Below are positions 21,466 to 33,718 of a stretch of DNA of 64,000 bases, piece by piece. Position 1 is the first letter of the stretch, and each line of letters starts with the position of its first letter. This stretch comes from Ctenosaura bakeri (taxonomy: Eukaryota; Chordata; Lepidosauria; Squamata; Iguanidae). Below the pieces are notes generated by a model. That model was not told the origin of the DNA. It was given only the letters and a program-made list of their open reading frames with translations, and did no database searches. Position numbers and translations under genes: made by a program. The DNA lies in assembly GCA_948474755.1 (NCBI GenBank), contig CAOLHI010000059.1:496001-560000 (forward strand). Direction: 5' to 3'.

Positions 21466-23440
21466 TATGTTAGACAGTTGCAATATGTTGCAAACCCAAA
21501 GTTTCCCCTGCAAATAAAGGGCTTCCTATTTGAATTTGAACTGACTATATTAGTCAACCACACTGTTAATACAGTTTTCATTACACTATTTTTTAAATTC
21601 ATTGTTTTTCTGGGGTACTGGGGGGAGACAAAAAAGTGGATGGGAGACCTGCTGTTCGTGGGCTGCACTTTGCAATAAGTCCTAAAAGAAATGAGGAGGG
21701 AAGGAAGAAGAAAGGAGGGGAGCTCTTGGCCTGGGGAGCCCATAGCCAATTCCCTATTGGATAAGAGAAGGAAAGAGAAGAGATGAAAAAGAATATTAAC
21801 TGTAAATGAGCCCATCCAGTAGGTTGAACAGAATGACTCAGCTCATTTGGATGACAAACAGTGACTGGTTTCTTTTTCTGGCTGTTTAGTATGCAGTCGG
21901 GATGTTTACAGTTCTTGTCAATTTCTTTGTAGCTTGGTGTTGCAAAGGATGGGGGATTCTTTTGGCTTCTGTTCAGGCAGGTTGATTCTATAGACACCTG
22001 CTGAGCTCAGCTTTGTTTTGCTAAACAGCAAACAACTAATTAGGTGTTAATTGACTTAACAAACACACTACTGTGCTCATCTATGTTTGGGTAACTAGGG
22101 CAGCTGTGTGGCTAAATAGAATTGTCCTTTTGACAATTCCAAAAGTGACTGGAATACACAAACAGTATGTCATTATAGTGATATTTGTAAAGAAGAAATC
22201 ACTGAAAACATGAGATTTACTGAAGAAAATGTTTATTTATGAAACTTTGCTATCCTGCATAAGTGTACAGCAAGCGCCTCTCCCAAAAAATATATTTCAA
22301 TGAAATCTATAGACATCGCTCTGTAGAAAGTTTAGAAGTTAAGTCAAGAAAGAGAAAGCTTCTTTAAACTGACATATATCCTAACTAGAGAAAAGGAACA
22401 GTAGTTTAAAAAAAAATACAGCAGAGATTTGAAATGATGACTGCTCTGGAATGATGAAAAAAAAATTTATTTTTTTTTGTAAAATTTGTGTAGCTGGAAA
22501 GGAGCTAAGCCAGAATTGGCAATAGTGATTTTTTTGATGCCAACAAGGAAGGAGACAATGCTAGTTTTATAAGCACTGTTGCGGTTTTTCAAACTTTTGT
22601 GTGGGTATTTATGTACATATTTTAGTATTTGGTTAATAAGTACATGCTGTTCCACAGTTATCCCCTCATAAGATGGCCAAAGTAAGGCCTGGAACACTGG
22701 TTTGAAGGGGGCTGTGCTTTTTTACCACCATCCGCTCATATTCCTTAGTGGATATCTTTTTTCACATTCTTTATGGATTTTCACGACTTTGCAGAATGAC
22801 TCCCACATGAAAAAACATTACCTGGCAGAAACAGATAAAAGTTAATGGGAAGAAAACACAGAGAAAAATGGCTGCATGAAAGGAGGTAGGTCAAGGGAAA
22901 AGAGAAAAACTGTTGAAAAAATTATATTTGCAACATTCCCATTGATGTGGAGATTTATTGGAAGGATAAATTATAACATTTTACTGAAAATTACTTGTAT
23001 AAGTATTAAATTAGCATATTAGCTTACAGTATGACGCTTTTTATGCAAAGGTAGGATAAAATATGACTTCAACATGAAAACAAGACCTTAGGCAGGGGAG
23101 GGGAAAATTCAAATTTACTTTCTCAATTGCAGTTTGCTTCCAACATTTTGAACTTATATTCTAACTTTAATTTTTCATTGACAACCCACCGAATTATTGA
23201 TACAAATGTCAGCAGGAGTATAAGAAAATAAAAACAACACACAATAATATTGAGTCTGATAAAACTGATAAGCACTTTCACATTTATCAGTAACATTAGT
23301 TCCTCTGAAAGTGAAATTTCTTAGAGGTATGAAAAAGGAAAAGAGAATTTAACAACCGTTGCACTTATTCATGAAATAACAGAAACATCCATAACTATTA
23401 TAAGGTTTTCTTCAACAGACCATTGCCTTCCGTTCTTCTG
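21466..23440. other. Unrecognised AT-rich sequence
   Basis: No CR1 continuation and no recognised repeat or exon in about 2 kb. Confidence 0.45.
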
Positions 23441-23444
23441 CAAT

Positions 23445-23621
23445 TATTGTATTTGCTGGCATATAAGACTCACTTCCCCCCCCCAAAAAAAACACACTAT
23501 TTGAAAATGAGGTGCATCTTATATGCTGGTGTGTCATATACATCGGCAAATAATATTTGCCAGTCTATAAATGGGGTGTGTCTTATATACGGGTGCATCT
23601 TATAGGCCGGCAAATAAGGTA
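23445..23621. mobile_element. Short TIR element (TATTTGCCGGC family), 177 bp
   Basis: The left end TATTGTATTTGCTGGCATATAAGA is mirrored by the right end, whose reverse complement begins TACCTTATTTGCCGGCCTATAAGA. The interior repeats 'GTGCATCTTATA' and 'GGTGTGTCTTATATACGGG', giving a strongly palindromic unit. Its termini differ from families A and B, the hAT-like and the Tigger-like elements. Confidence 0.7.
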
Positions 23622-23623
23622 GC

Positions 23624-23679
23624 TGTGTGTGTGTGTGTGTGTGTTTCTGTGTGTGTGTGTGTGTTTCTCTGTGTGTGTC
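23624..23679. repeat. (GT)n simple repeat
   Basis: GT run with two TTTCT interruptions, directly beside the TIR element. Confidence 0.9.
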
Positions 23680-23684
23680 TTATG

Positions 23685-23842
23685 GAAACTGTAAGGCTAT
23701 CATGGAGTTTTCTGGGAGCTGAGAGTGTGTGATGTACCCAAGGTCACCCAGTGGGTTTCTATGGCCAAGCAGGGAATCAAAATCTGGTCACCAAGATCAC
23801 AATCCAATGCTCAGATCACTACGCTGCTCTGGCTCTCGATTA
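23685..23842 (-). mobile_element. tRNA-derived SINE, antisense
   Basis: The reverse complement reads 'GAGAGCCAGAGCAGCGTAGTG', then 'GAAACCCACTGGGTGACCTT', then 'CACACACTCTCAGCTC'. The 3' tail is missing. The head is in place at 23,842. Confidence 0.85.
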
Positions 23843-23987
23843 TGAGTATAGTAAGTGCTTATTTTATATGAAAATTAGCATTCTTACCAAGTCAGAGACA
23901 CATTTTAAATTCTATAATTGAAACTGCCATTCAAAATCTCACAAAACAATTAGTGGAGAACAGTCAATATGTATACGTAACAAACCA

Positions 23988-24447
23988 CAGTCAGTCCTCC
24001 ACATTTTCAAGTTTCACGTTCACAGATTTGATTATTCATGAGTTTCTTCAACCCCTCCCCACTTCAGGCACCTATTTCCAGGGGAACCTTCCCTCTTGTC
24101 ATCTCTGGTCAGGACATGCAGCCCTTTAAAAAAACATCTCTGATCCTTCCTGTCCTCCAACAGTCACTGCCTGGTCAGCTAAGGACAGCTCACAGCCTGA
24201 TTACTCAGCACCACAAACTCTCACCCAGTGCCCCCCCACACCCAAAAAAGGAGATGGGTAAGAGACAAAGTATAGGACCACCATGCCGGTCTACCCCTTT
24301 CCCTGACCTAATTTGGACACTTGTGCCCACTGTCCCCATCGTTCCTTGGCCCCATTCCCAGAGATACACATATTTTTATATTTGTGATTTTTCTACTTTT
24401 GTACAGACCCTGTGCCCCTAACTTTAATGAATGTGGGGGTCCAAATG
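23988..24447. mobile_element. Tigger/pogo-like non-autonomous element, 460 bp
   Basis: Ends CAGTCAGTCCTCCACATTTT and GAATGTGGGGGTCCAAATG are degenerate inverted repeats of CAGTYGGYCCTCCACATT, a pogo/Tigger-like terminus. The interior matches the 48.9 kb copy along its length ('TTTCCAGGGGAACCTTCCCT', 'GGACAGCTCACAGCC', 'ACACCCAAAAAAGGAGA', 'CTTTCCCTGACCT'). No transposase. TA follows on the right; the left flank is CA. Confidence 0.75.
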
Positions 24448-24449
24448 TA

Positions 24450-26180
24450 TAGGTCCTATGTATGCCTCCCTCAAACAGATGGTCAGCCAAAACAACCAAT
24501 GGGAAAGGAGCTTCTAATAATAGCTAGCAGCCAGAAGAACTGGCTTATCTGAGAAATCTACCAGCAGAGTGAGATGCTGGCATGGGTGTAATTTCTTTAG
24601 TTTTCTAATCCCCATCTTTGGTTTTCTCTGTTATATTGCAACATAATGCTTTTATATGGTTTCACTGTACCCATTGATTCTTAATATTGCTCAGCATATA
24701 CCAATACACAGTTGTCCCTCTTTTCTTATCTGACACACCCAAGGAAAAGTTACACCGCATTTCTCTGAAGTTGCCTTTGGTCATAATTTTAAAAATTCCT
24801 AGAACAGACACATTGTGTTGCAGTCTCCCATCCCTCCCATTAAATCAAAGCCCAGCTCCATCTATTAATCAATGCTACCAGCAGTTAAGTCAGCGCAGCA
24901 CGTTTGGCAGAGAAAATGAAGCTTGATTCAGCTATCACATCCTGCCTTTATGCTATTCTCACACCCTTTGCTAATCCATCACAAAGAATCAGGCAATGAA
25001 GACACTGGGAGTTCTTAAGAACTCTTTTCAAAGAGATTAAACAGACTCCACATTGGATTAGATGCCTGACACTTTTAGTTTCCGTTACATTTTGTATGCT
25101 CCCACAGTGCACAAACCTGTTCCAAACAACGTATTCTAATGCAGATTTCCTCGACTCTCTCTAGGATTTCAGAGCATGTAAGCCCCCGCGCTGCAGGAAA
25201 TTCTATTATTAAGCTATCTTCACGTCTCAGGGGTAGTGTGATATGCCAAACAGTCATTTCAAGGAGACTGGGTTACAACAGGGGTGAAGTGGGCAGAGCT
25301 TTGGCTTAATGAAAAGGCCAACTTTCATCTCAGGATCCCAGTAAGCAGGACCCCCTTGTGAAGTGTTTGAACATTCCAAAGCATTCCCCAATTATACATA
25401 AGCACACTTGTTTCAAAGAAACAAGAAACAGAAGAATTTCACATTAGAGCACACACACATACACACACACACTTATTGTGGGGGACTATTATGTAGGATC
25501 ATGTCCAGCTAAGACAAACAATATATTGCATGCAATCAAATAGATCTACAAAAATATTCTACTCCGCAGTGAAAAAATTTTCTAACATTAAAAGAAAAGT
25601 CTCATCAATGTTTCCAACAAAAATATGCATTTTCCACCTTCCTCATCATATCTCGCAGGGAAGGAAGAGAAACCAGTCATAAGAAATTGTTCAAAAGCAT
25701 GAAGCCCTACTAAAACCGCTACCCTGGAAAAGTATGATGATGAGAAATACCGTATCTCCTGCATACTAAAAAGGAACAGAAAGAACATCTGCTTTTGGCT
25801 CAGTAATCACAAGAGTTCTTTCGAGGGAGGCTGGTCATTGGCACTGTTTTTCAGTACCTTATTTTTATTGGCAATCAAGATGCAAGAGGCTTACAGAGGA
25901 AAAGGAGAGAGGTTTTTGTTGTCACTTTGGATTTGTTTATTTGTTTATTGGTTTTACTTAGTCTTGTGCTGCTAGGCTTCTAAGAGTGGCTAGTTACAGA
26001 AATGAAGAAGTAGTTGCCTTGGGAGAAATCCTCATTGGTTTGGCTTGCCTGCTTTCTTCTTCCCCTTTAATTAAAAAAAAAAAAAAATCGACGAAAAACT
26101 AGTGCATTTCTGTGCACCTAAAAAAAACAACCTGTTGCTCCCATATGCGCCTTGGGAGCAAGAGCTAGCAATCTAAGTTA
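24450..26180. other. Unrecognised sequence with (CA)n
   Basis: Nothing recognised besides a CA repeat at 25,449-25,472 and an A15 tract near 26,075. Confidence 0.45.
25449..25472. repeat. (CA)n simple repeat
   Basis: CA run with one CAT interruption. Confidence 0.85.
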
Positions 26181-26181
26181 C

Positions 26182-26408
26182 TTCTGTTGTCATTGTTCTG
26201 TGCTTTCAAGTCATTTCTGACCTATGATGATCCTAAGGGAATCCTATCAAAAGATTTTCTTGGCAAAATTTGTTCAGAGAGGGTTTGCCTTTGGCTTTCT
26301 CTGAGGCTGAGAGTGTGTGACTTGCCCAAGATCACCTCATGGGTTTCCATGGCCGAATGGGGATTCAAACCATGTTATCCAGTGGTCAAACCACAAAACT
26401 ACAGAACT
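26182..26408 (-). mobile_element. tRNA-derived SINE, antisense, near complete
   Basis: The plus strand reads the tail first ('GTGCTTTCAAGTCATTTCTG'), then 'TTTTCTTGGCAAAATTTGTT', 'GAGGCTGAGAGTGTGTGACTT', 'GGGTTTCCATGGCCGAATGG' and the decayed tRNA head. Confidence 0.88.
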
Positions 26409-26409
26409 G

Positions 26410-27815
26410 GGTACTCAATTGTTCAATTACCTCTTTAAACCATAATTCAGGAGACCTCTTTATATCTCAGCTGAGAAACCTTTTCTGCCTTTTTCATCTT
26501 AGTGATCTTTCCATAGAAAGATTTTTTAAAACAAGGATTGAGAACTAAAGAGAGTGTTATGAGTGAAGAGTGATGTTGTCTGAAGATCCCATAAAGTCCA
26601 GTGGATGATGCAGGTCAATAGGGTGATGGAAGCCTCATCTGGAACCATTCTCAGTCCAGTTCTGGAAGATTTGGGAGGATGTATTAAACTGCAGTTTAGA
26701 ATTACTGTATGCTTCTGGTCAGCTCAGCAACGGCTTCAAAATATCAAAAGTAAATGTCCCAAAACTGGTTATGTGACTGCATACATGCAGCACGTCTTTC
26801 TTTTGAATCTTAGCTTCCCAAATGTTGCTCATGCCAAATCATACCTTTCACTGCAAACACAAATAAGCATATTCTCGATCCCACAGTAAGTCTTCCTGCC
26901 AGTTGTCTAACCTCTGCTTTTTTCCCCAACAGCTATCCATATTCATTTAGCACTTCATAGTCTGCATTTCCAGATACCGCATGGAACATCAAGGTGGCTT
27001 CCAGTATTAAATAGAGAAAAAATAAAACATTCAATAAATACTTCAAAGTCTTTGTTCAGATTCCCTCAACAGAGGACTAGTCCTTGGTAGGATCAAAATG
27101 GAGGGAAAGCTGACTCAGTTGAACCCTCCGGTCAGCTGTTTTGATTTCTTTTACAGGTGGATGGTAAATGGTTGAAAAACACATCACTCTTTATCACTTC
27201 ATGCATAATCTTTTCTTTTTAAACCACCATGTGAGTTACCACAATCATTTCATGAAGGAGACCTATAAAAAGGATTTTGACCACAGTGACACCAGGTCTG
27301 GCAAACTTGTTTGAGTCTACAAAATATTGTATTTCATGGTATGATGAAGTATTCTGTTGACTTGCATTGGTTTGTATCTCCAAGATCCTACTGAATTCCC
27401 ATTTCCAGATTGCCTAAGCACACTGAAGTTCAGCTTTTTGCCAATCTACTTGATTAATACGTAAAAAAAAAAACCACCAAAGCAAATACCTTTAAAAGAA
27501 CATGAACAGAACTTTTGTAACCTTTTCCATCTCCTCCACCACACGATATCCTGTATTGTAAAAACACAAGCCCTATGGCATGGTCTCAATTGCTCAGTCT
27601 GGTGTGAGCCAATGAAAACAAGCAGTGAGGGAACTTGCAAGCGTGATTGCTTAAGATTTGACCATAACCATGGCACAGGCCCCTAGGTAAACAAGCAAGA
27701 AAGCGAGAATTCTAAGGTGCTGCACACATACCTTTCCACTTTCCTGGCTATCACTGAGGTTATTTGTAGGCCACTGACCTCCATTTACTTCTGTGTATCA
27801 GAAACAATAGTTTAG
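26410..27815. other. Unrecognised sequence
   Basis: Nothing recognised in about 1.4 kb. Confidence 0.45.
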
Positions 27816-27820
27816 TCTGT

Positions 27821-27944
27821 GGCCATTTTCAAACTAGCCTGTTGTAGTGCTATTATTCTACTTTCAACAGCCTATGGAATCCTGGGGTTTGCAGTTTAGG
27901 GAGGGGCCTCAAAGGCACTATAACAGGCTAGTGTGGAAATGACC
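27821..27944. mobile_element. Palindromic MITE family A, internally deleted (124 bp)
   Basis: TIRs GGCCATTTTCAAACTAGCCTG and AACAGGCTAGTGTGGAAATGACC are intact, but most of the right inner arm is gone. TGT (27,818-27,820) and TGT (27,945-27,947) flank it directly, giving a clean 3-bp target duplication. Outer sequence resembles the 13.0 kb copy (AGCCTG subtype). Confidence 0.9.
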
Positions 27945-27974
27945 TGTGTTATTATCCTTGTCTTTCATAACCTC

Positions 27975-28350
27975 CAACTGTCTCAATCTGGCAAGGATAG
28001 TCTCAATTAATTCTCTGTCATCCTACTTTTTCAGCTGCTTTTAAAACATCCCAGATTCTCTCTCTTTCTCCCACTTTCCTACTTTGTCCTCAGCATACTC
28101 CAGCTATTGCAAACGGGTTCAAAATGCAAAGTAGTTTGCATTCAGTTACTTCTGCAGGGAGGGAGAGAAGAGGAGAGGATGAAACTTTGCCCTTTCTAGG
28201 AGGCTCAAGCAAAAGCCAACTGCTGCAGCCTGTCCTTGCTTGGGGATTCTTTTTCACTAATAAATTTTGCCACTCTGAAGATATTCTGATGTTGCTTGGC
28301 CATGTGTGATCCAGTTTTCATCTGTGAAATGTTAGAAGGCATGGTCTTCC
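27975..28350 (+). repeat. Dispersed repeat family R, copy 1
   Basis: Shares order and wording with 40,788-41,105: 'TCCTACTTTTTCAGC', then 'CCCACTTTCCTACTTTGTCC', 'GGAGAGGATGAAACTTTGCC', 'CTCAAGCAAAAGC', 'CTGCAGCCTGTCCT', 'GGCCATGTGTGATCC'. Class is unknown and no termini are recognised. Confidence 0.7.
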
Positions 28351-29600
28351 TCCCGCTCAAACTATATCAACCTAGATGGCATCCCTCTGAACATGTAAAG
28401 AAAAGCCCTGGGCAAAGCAAGGTATCAAGTTGCTAAAGTAGATGAGATGCTTAGCAAGCACCTAATTTTTTTGAAAAATGGATATACGCAAGATACCCAG
28501 TTTAAAAAATGAGTATACCAGTGAAAAACATGAACAGGAACAATTTTGAAATGTTTTTAAATGGCAGAGGCATCAAGAATACCAAGCAGTGCGTCCCACC
28601 CATGTCTTCTTGGGGGAAAATACATTGGGCATTATTCAGACACTGCAAAGTCCAGTCGATGTTCCCATTGGGTCACTATCATTTTGCAGCCTCCCCAAAA
28701 TCTGTCCCCCTTACTCCTGAGGGTATGTTCATCTTCCAAACTGCAGATGCCTTTTGCATTTCACCCCAACAATGGGGCTAGAGTTCCAAGACCTCAGGGC
28801 CTGGTCTCTCTCTTACAATCTTTAGGGGAAGGGTGCTGCCTTGAAAACTGTATGTGGTCTTTGGTTTTGGCCTTGATGGGGTACAGATGAACATCAAGAT
28901 AAGTGCAAAGTAAAGCACTGACTATTGTTAGGCTATTGATTTAAAGGCTGCAAACTGATATACTGACCCAGAAAGTTCCTCACCCAAGCATATTTTCTCA
29001 CACTGCAAAAAAATTTACAAGTTAGCAGGAAACCCATATGTCCATTGTCACATGTGAAATTACTAACGTGGCTCCCTCTACCTCCATTTTTCGCTTCCTT
29101 ACAGGAACTTACAGGTATATACATACAGCAGGACTGAGCAGCAATAGAACAAGTCCGCCAAAGTCCTCTGTATAAATTCCCAGATGGACCAAGGAAGTAT
29201 TGTGTTTATACAACCACACACTAGCAATTTTGTAGGAATATATCCGTAGCTGAATAAACCTTCATCACTTACAATGCTTTCCTTTTGTTGTATGATAACA
29301 CTCCCAGAAAGTAGGAAAACATGGCCAAATGCATTTGGGGATAAGAGAGAACCATACTAGTTGCTTTTCACTTAAAAATCTTAACATCTGTTAGGTATTA
29401 TTTTGGATATGTACATGGCTACTGTTTAATAGCTAACGAAGAACAACCAAGGTATTTAGAGTGTCAATTTGAAAAGTTAGGCTTTCTTTACTTATTTGTA
29501 GCAATTTTATCATGTTCCTCAACCTTATACTGCTATCAGAGTAGCTTACATACAGGCAGTGTTAAAAAGATAATCCTTACTTGAAGGCTTACAATCTAAA
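28351..29600. other. Unrecognised sequence
   Basis: Nothing recognised. Confidence 0.45.
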
Positions 29601-29602
29601 AA

Positions 29603-29823
29603 GTGTGTGTGTGTTTTATGCCTCCAAGTCGTTTCCAGTTGATGGTGACTTTAAGACAAACCTATCACAGGGTTTTCTTGGCAAGATTTGTTCAGAGGAG
29701 GTTTGCCGCTGCCCTCCTCTGAGGCTGAGAGAGTGTGACTTGCTCAAGGTCATCCAGGGGATTTGAACTCTGGTCTTCAGAATCACAGTCCAATGCTCAA
29801 ACCACTAGAACATGCTGGCTCTC
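29603..29823 (-). mobile_element. tRNA-derived SINE, antisense, near complete
   Basis: The tail-first plus strand reads 'GCCTCCAAGTCGTTTCCAGT', 'GGGTTTTCTTGGCAAGATTT', 'CTGAGGCTGAGAGAGTGTGA', then the head 'CCACTAGAACATGCTGGCTCTC'. A GT run replaces the AACAAC tail. Confidence 0.9.
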
Positions 29824-29887
29824 AATCTAAAAAGACCCTTCACTAAAGGAAAAAGGGAAAGGAGGGAAGAAGTAGTCTTTCACTAGA

Positions 29888-30080
29888 ATGTGGGATGGCC
29901 CTGTTTCCCATCTCATCTCATTTGGCTGCAGCCTGTTGGAATGGCTGCCAGTGGAGATGGCTGAAGAAAGCGCCTTCAAGGAGGTGGCTTTTCAGTAGGA
30001 CTGCTGAAATGGCCCTGCTATCCATCTCATGTTCCTCTGTAGCAGCCTTCTAGAATGGCTGGTAGTGGTGGCAGTTGAGG
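29888..30080. repeat. Imperfect direct duplication of about 80 bp
   Basis: Units near 29,891-29,965 and 30,005-30,080 share 'ATGGCCCTGYTWYCCATCTC', 'GCAGCCT' and 'AGAATGGCTG' or 'GGAATGGCTG' in order. They are separated by 'GCGCCTTCAAGGAGGTGGCT'. Confidence 0.6.
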
Positions 30081-30269
30081 CCATGTGAGCCTGATAATCA
30101 AATAATTTTTTTCTTATTTTCATAGTAGTTTTATTTACATTGGCTCATAATCAGTATTGCAGTTATGGATCCATAACATACGCTTATGGATCAGTAATTG
30201 ATCTGTATTCAGTAAGAATACATAGCCTTATTGTCAATTTATATAAATCCCACCCCAGCCCACCTTAAG

Positions 30270-30505
30270 AGCCAGTCACCAAATTGGATGAAGGAAACCT
30301 ATTCAGCTTCCCATCGGGGAACATGGAGGATGATTTTTCCACCCTTCTCCCATCAATGAATGAGATTGTGACAAAGGCAAGCCCGTGGTTGCATATCCTT
30401 GTCACAGCCTTAATCACTGGTGGGAGGAGGATGGAAATAACCTCTGTGTGCACTGATCAGAAGCTGAGTGGATCCCCTTCACTGAATCCCCTTCACTGAA
30501 TCTTA
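30270..30505. mobile_element. Fold-back element, palindromic
   Basis: The two halves, about a centre near 30,385, are inverted copies. The reverse complement of the left half reads 'TTTGTCACAATCTCATTCAT', 'GATGGGAGAAGGGTGGAAAA', 'GATGGGAAGCTGAATAGG'. The right half reads 'CTTGTCACAGCCTTAATCAC', 'GGTGGGAGGAGGATGGAAAT', 'GATCAGAAGCTGAGTGG'. A single half is found again at 33,719. No coding capacity; class unknown. Confidence 0.75.
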
Positions 30506-30641
30506 TGGTGGGCTTGAGGGGAGTAGGCCCAAGAGGCCTTGCTTGGTTATGCAGTCATAACTAAGCAGCTGACCTAGGATATCAGCAACCAATTCTATTG
30601 CAAATCTATGGGAAATGAGGTGAAAAGGACATAGAGACTTT

Positions 30642-31036
30642 GGCCTTTTCTGCTTGAGGCACCCAACCCGCACTGGGGACGGGAGAAGGATGGGACCCAG
30701 ACGACAGTTATGCATGACGTCATCCGGGTCCCTTCCTTCTCCTGTTCCCAGGCAGCACAATCACATTGCAAATCATTGATGGGTTTTCCCCATCAACGGC
30801 TGGCAATTTGCTCCACCCTCCTGCTGTGCGCCCACACTTACCTTGCTTGTGGAAGTCCTGGAAGCACAATGGCTGAGCTTCCAGTACCCGACTGCAGTGC
30901 GGCAGGAAGAGGTGTGGCCATTACGCTTCATGGGGCCCCCAGAATGGAGCGCTCCATTACACTATCTTCCTGGAAGAACTGCTGCCACCACCATCACCAG
31001 ATGCTGCTGGGATACAAGTAAGATGTGTAAAGGGCC
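30642..31036. mobile_element. TIR element family B, 395 bp
   Basis: Ends GGCCTTTTCTGCTTG and GATGTGTAAAGGGCC are related to GGCCCTTTCYGCAC. TTT (30,639-30,641) and TTT (31,037-31,039) flank it. The interior has an inverted pair near the left ('GGGAGAAGGATGGGACCC...GACGTCATCCGGGTCCCTTC'), and 'CAATGGCTGAGCTTCC' and 'GCAGGAAGAGGTGTGGCCAT' are shared with 33.3 kb. Confidence 0.78.
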
Positions 31037-31039
31037 TTT

Positions 31040-32735
31040 GTAAAACTCCTCTAATTCTACAGGATACCTTGAAAAATTAACTACAATCCAATCAATCACA
31101 AACAAGTCAAAAAGACCTGGATAAACAATGTGCATCTTCCCTGGTCTCGCGATATCTAAGTGTTCAACATTTTCCTTTGTAAGTCAAAGATTTTTTAAAA
31201 TGCAAATTTCACATTTTAGAACAGAAGCGTTTTTATCCTGTGGAATCTCTTAAACTGTGAGCTCTGCCGAAAGCTGAGTTTATCTGTGTTTTGCTTGCTC
31301 CAAGAAGCTTTACTTTGGCAATTAACCAAGCTCTGTAAAAGAGCAACCCCCATTAATTAGAATGCCCCTTGTGAGAAAGCTCAAATGTAAATCCTGCAGA
31401 AATTAATGGAAGTTGTGGAGCAGCTGTACTAGAAAGGAAGTATCCATATGAAGAGAATTAAAGGCAACAACAGTTATAAACAGACTGGTCATTTTGGAAA
31501 CAGAAGTTTTCAGTTACCTTTATTTTATTCTTTCTTTAAAGGATGAGTATTATACATTTCAGCGCTTTGTAAAATCATCCTTAAAGTGTAGGAAATGAGG
31601 TGATACGTACAATGGCAAGGGACAGTTGAATCTACAGGCAATGCTATCCTAATAAAGCCGCCTCAAACTCTCTTACTAGGTCTGTCAGCAGTCCAGTTCA
31701 GACTGTAATTCCTTAGCTTTTAAACCCCAAAAGCAAAAAAATGATATACCCCAGGCTACTTCCCGCCCAAACAAGTTGAAAACGTTACACATTCCATGTG
31801 TCAGAAAGGGAAGCCGGCTCATTGCCACACTTTTCCTTCAGGGCACTGAGTAGTACATGAACACAAAGAGGGCTTTAGTTGAAATGGAGATCTGCCTTAC
31901 TCAGATTTACAGTGTATGCCATATGCACGCTTTCTATTTTAGATTTCAAAAATAAATAGCCCCCTGGGAAAAGCTGGCTGTAGGTCAATTTAATTTTAAC
32001 TCACCTCACTATAGTTCTTAACAAGGCCCCCTTTCTTGAAAGAGGTCTACCATTCCTGGCTGTTTTGATCACATCTGAACACATACATTCCTAGCACAAT
32101 ACTCTAACAGAACTTAGTTTTAAAAGGCATTAGGTTAAGAGTACAATTTGCCTTGATTTTAAGTACAAAATTTAAAAAGCAAGAATAATCATCATCATAC
32201 TCATCATCCTCACGAATGCATCATACTCATGAACGCTATTTTTCCCAATGACATATTTACTACTTATTATTTTGCTTTGTTTTGAAACTTTGCTGAACTG
32301 ATTCACACACACACAAGTAGCACTTTGAGACATTCTGATTGCTTATGTTTACAGTGGGTTCCTTGACAATATAATGTAAAACAACCCCATTTTTTTTTCT
32401 CTCTTTGGATACATTTGTTCAAGTTAGTGTTGCCAGATCTTTCTGACACTGATAACAGATGACTCTTTCCCCTGTCCAGCCAGCTAAAAATTGTTGTGAA
32501 GCCACAGATCTGTCCAAAAATTATTATTTTTAGTCTGAGACTCAACACTGTTATTGGAACAATGCAAGCCCTTTTGAAAGAAAAATTAAGGGCTTATCCA
32601 AAAACCCATGTATATCCTGTAGAACATCCCACTTTTTAATACTACTCTGTGATCTTTGGGGTTACATTGTCAAAAGTCAGGTTGCAACTTACTCTGTAGA
32701 TGTTCTATCACTCACTCATTCTTGCTTTCCCCTGA
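31040..32735. other. Unrecognised AT-rich sequence
   Basis: Nothing recognised in about 1.7 kb. Confidence 0.45.
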
Positions 32736-32739
32736 AGAC

Positions 32740-32960
32740 CAATATGTGTAATACGTGTAGCTTCATGAACATTGTTATTCCACTTTAACTGCCATGGCAA
32801 CATCGTATGGAATCCTGTAGCTTGTACTGTAGGGAGGTACTAGGTTTCTGGTAAATAACTTTAAATGCTCCTCCTTAAACTACAGATTCCAGGATTCTGT
32901 GGCATGTTGGTATGGCAGTTAAAGTGGAATAGAATGCTATAGTGTAGTGTGAATGGGGTT
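32740..32960. mobile_element. Palindromic MITE, divergent relative of family A
   Basis: Left 'TTATTCCACTTTAACTGCCA', then 'ATGGAATCCTGTAGCTTGTA'; right, in reverse complement, 'TATTCCACTTTAACTGCCAT', then 'AGAATCCTGGAATCTGTAGT'. It keeps family A landmarks (TATAG, ATTCCACTTT, GGAATCCTG, TGTAGTTT) with a different outer arm ('TATAGTGTAGTGTGAATGGG'). Confidence 0.75.
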
Positions 32961-32976
32961 AAAGACCTTGATTCCT

Positions 32977-33046
32977 GAGAGAGAGAGAGAGAGAGAGACA
33001 GCGCAAAGACAGAGACAGAGACAGAGAGAAAGAGGGGGAGAGAGAC
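32977..33046. repeat. (GA)n / (GACA)n simple repeat
   Basis: Purine-rich run of GA units passing into GACAGA units. Confidence 0.85.
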
Positions 33047-33302
33047 TTTCCCATATAGTTTCTTTTAATGCTGAAGAACTGACTGCATAGGGAGTTACAT
33101 CTTAGAGACTTAGAATTATAATTTACTTCCTTCTTTCTTGACTGTTACATCCAAAAAGTAGATTTTGCTAGAATGGTAGTACGTATCAAATTTGATGTTA
33201 TTACTTATAGAATTACCCCACTAGGGGAAAAAAGTCTTCTGGCTTTCTTGTTCCCACTCCAGAAAAAAAAAACAACAACAGCTACTTAGTTTGTGTACCT
33301 AA

Positions 33303-33718
33303 AGCCCTTTCCGCAGTGTCCTCCCATCGCAGGATGGGGACAGGAGAGGAGCAGGATCATGACGATACTTCTGCATGAAGTTGTCACAGTCCTGCTCCTC
33401 TCCTGTACCCAAGCGGTGCAATTGTGGATTAAATCATTGACAGATTTTTCCTATCAATGACCCACAAGTGCACCACCATCCTCACTTACCTGCCCTGCAG
33501 AAGATCAGGAAGCACAATGGTGGTGTTTCCTGCCCCAGCACAGCCTGGGAAAATGCCTGGCTGTGCTGCGGAAGGAAGAGGTGTACCCATCATGCTCCCT
33601 TCCGCGGGGAGCTGGTCCAGTGTGGAGAGGAGTGCTTCTGTTGCGCTTCCTTCCCAGCAGAGTCACTGCCAGGATTGCCACTAGAGGACCATGCAAGAAG
33701 TTAGGGTGTAGAAAGGGT
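33303..33718. mobile_element. TIR element family B, about 416 bp
   Basis: The left end is AGCCCTTTCCGCAGTG. The probable right end GTGTAGAAAGGG(T) is its inverted partner. The interior matches 30.6 kb: an inverted pair around 'GACAGGAGAGGAGCAGG' and 'CCTGCTCCTCTCCTGT', 'TGACAGATTTTTCCTATCAA', 'AAGCACAATGG', 'GGAAGAGGTGTACCCATCAT'. The right boundary and target duplication are unclear. Confidence 0.65.
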
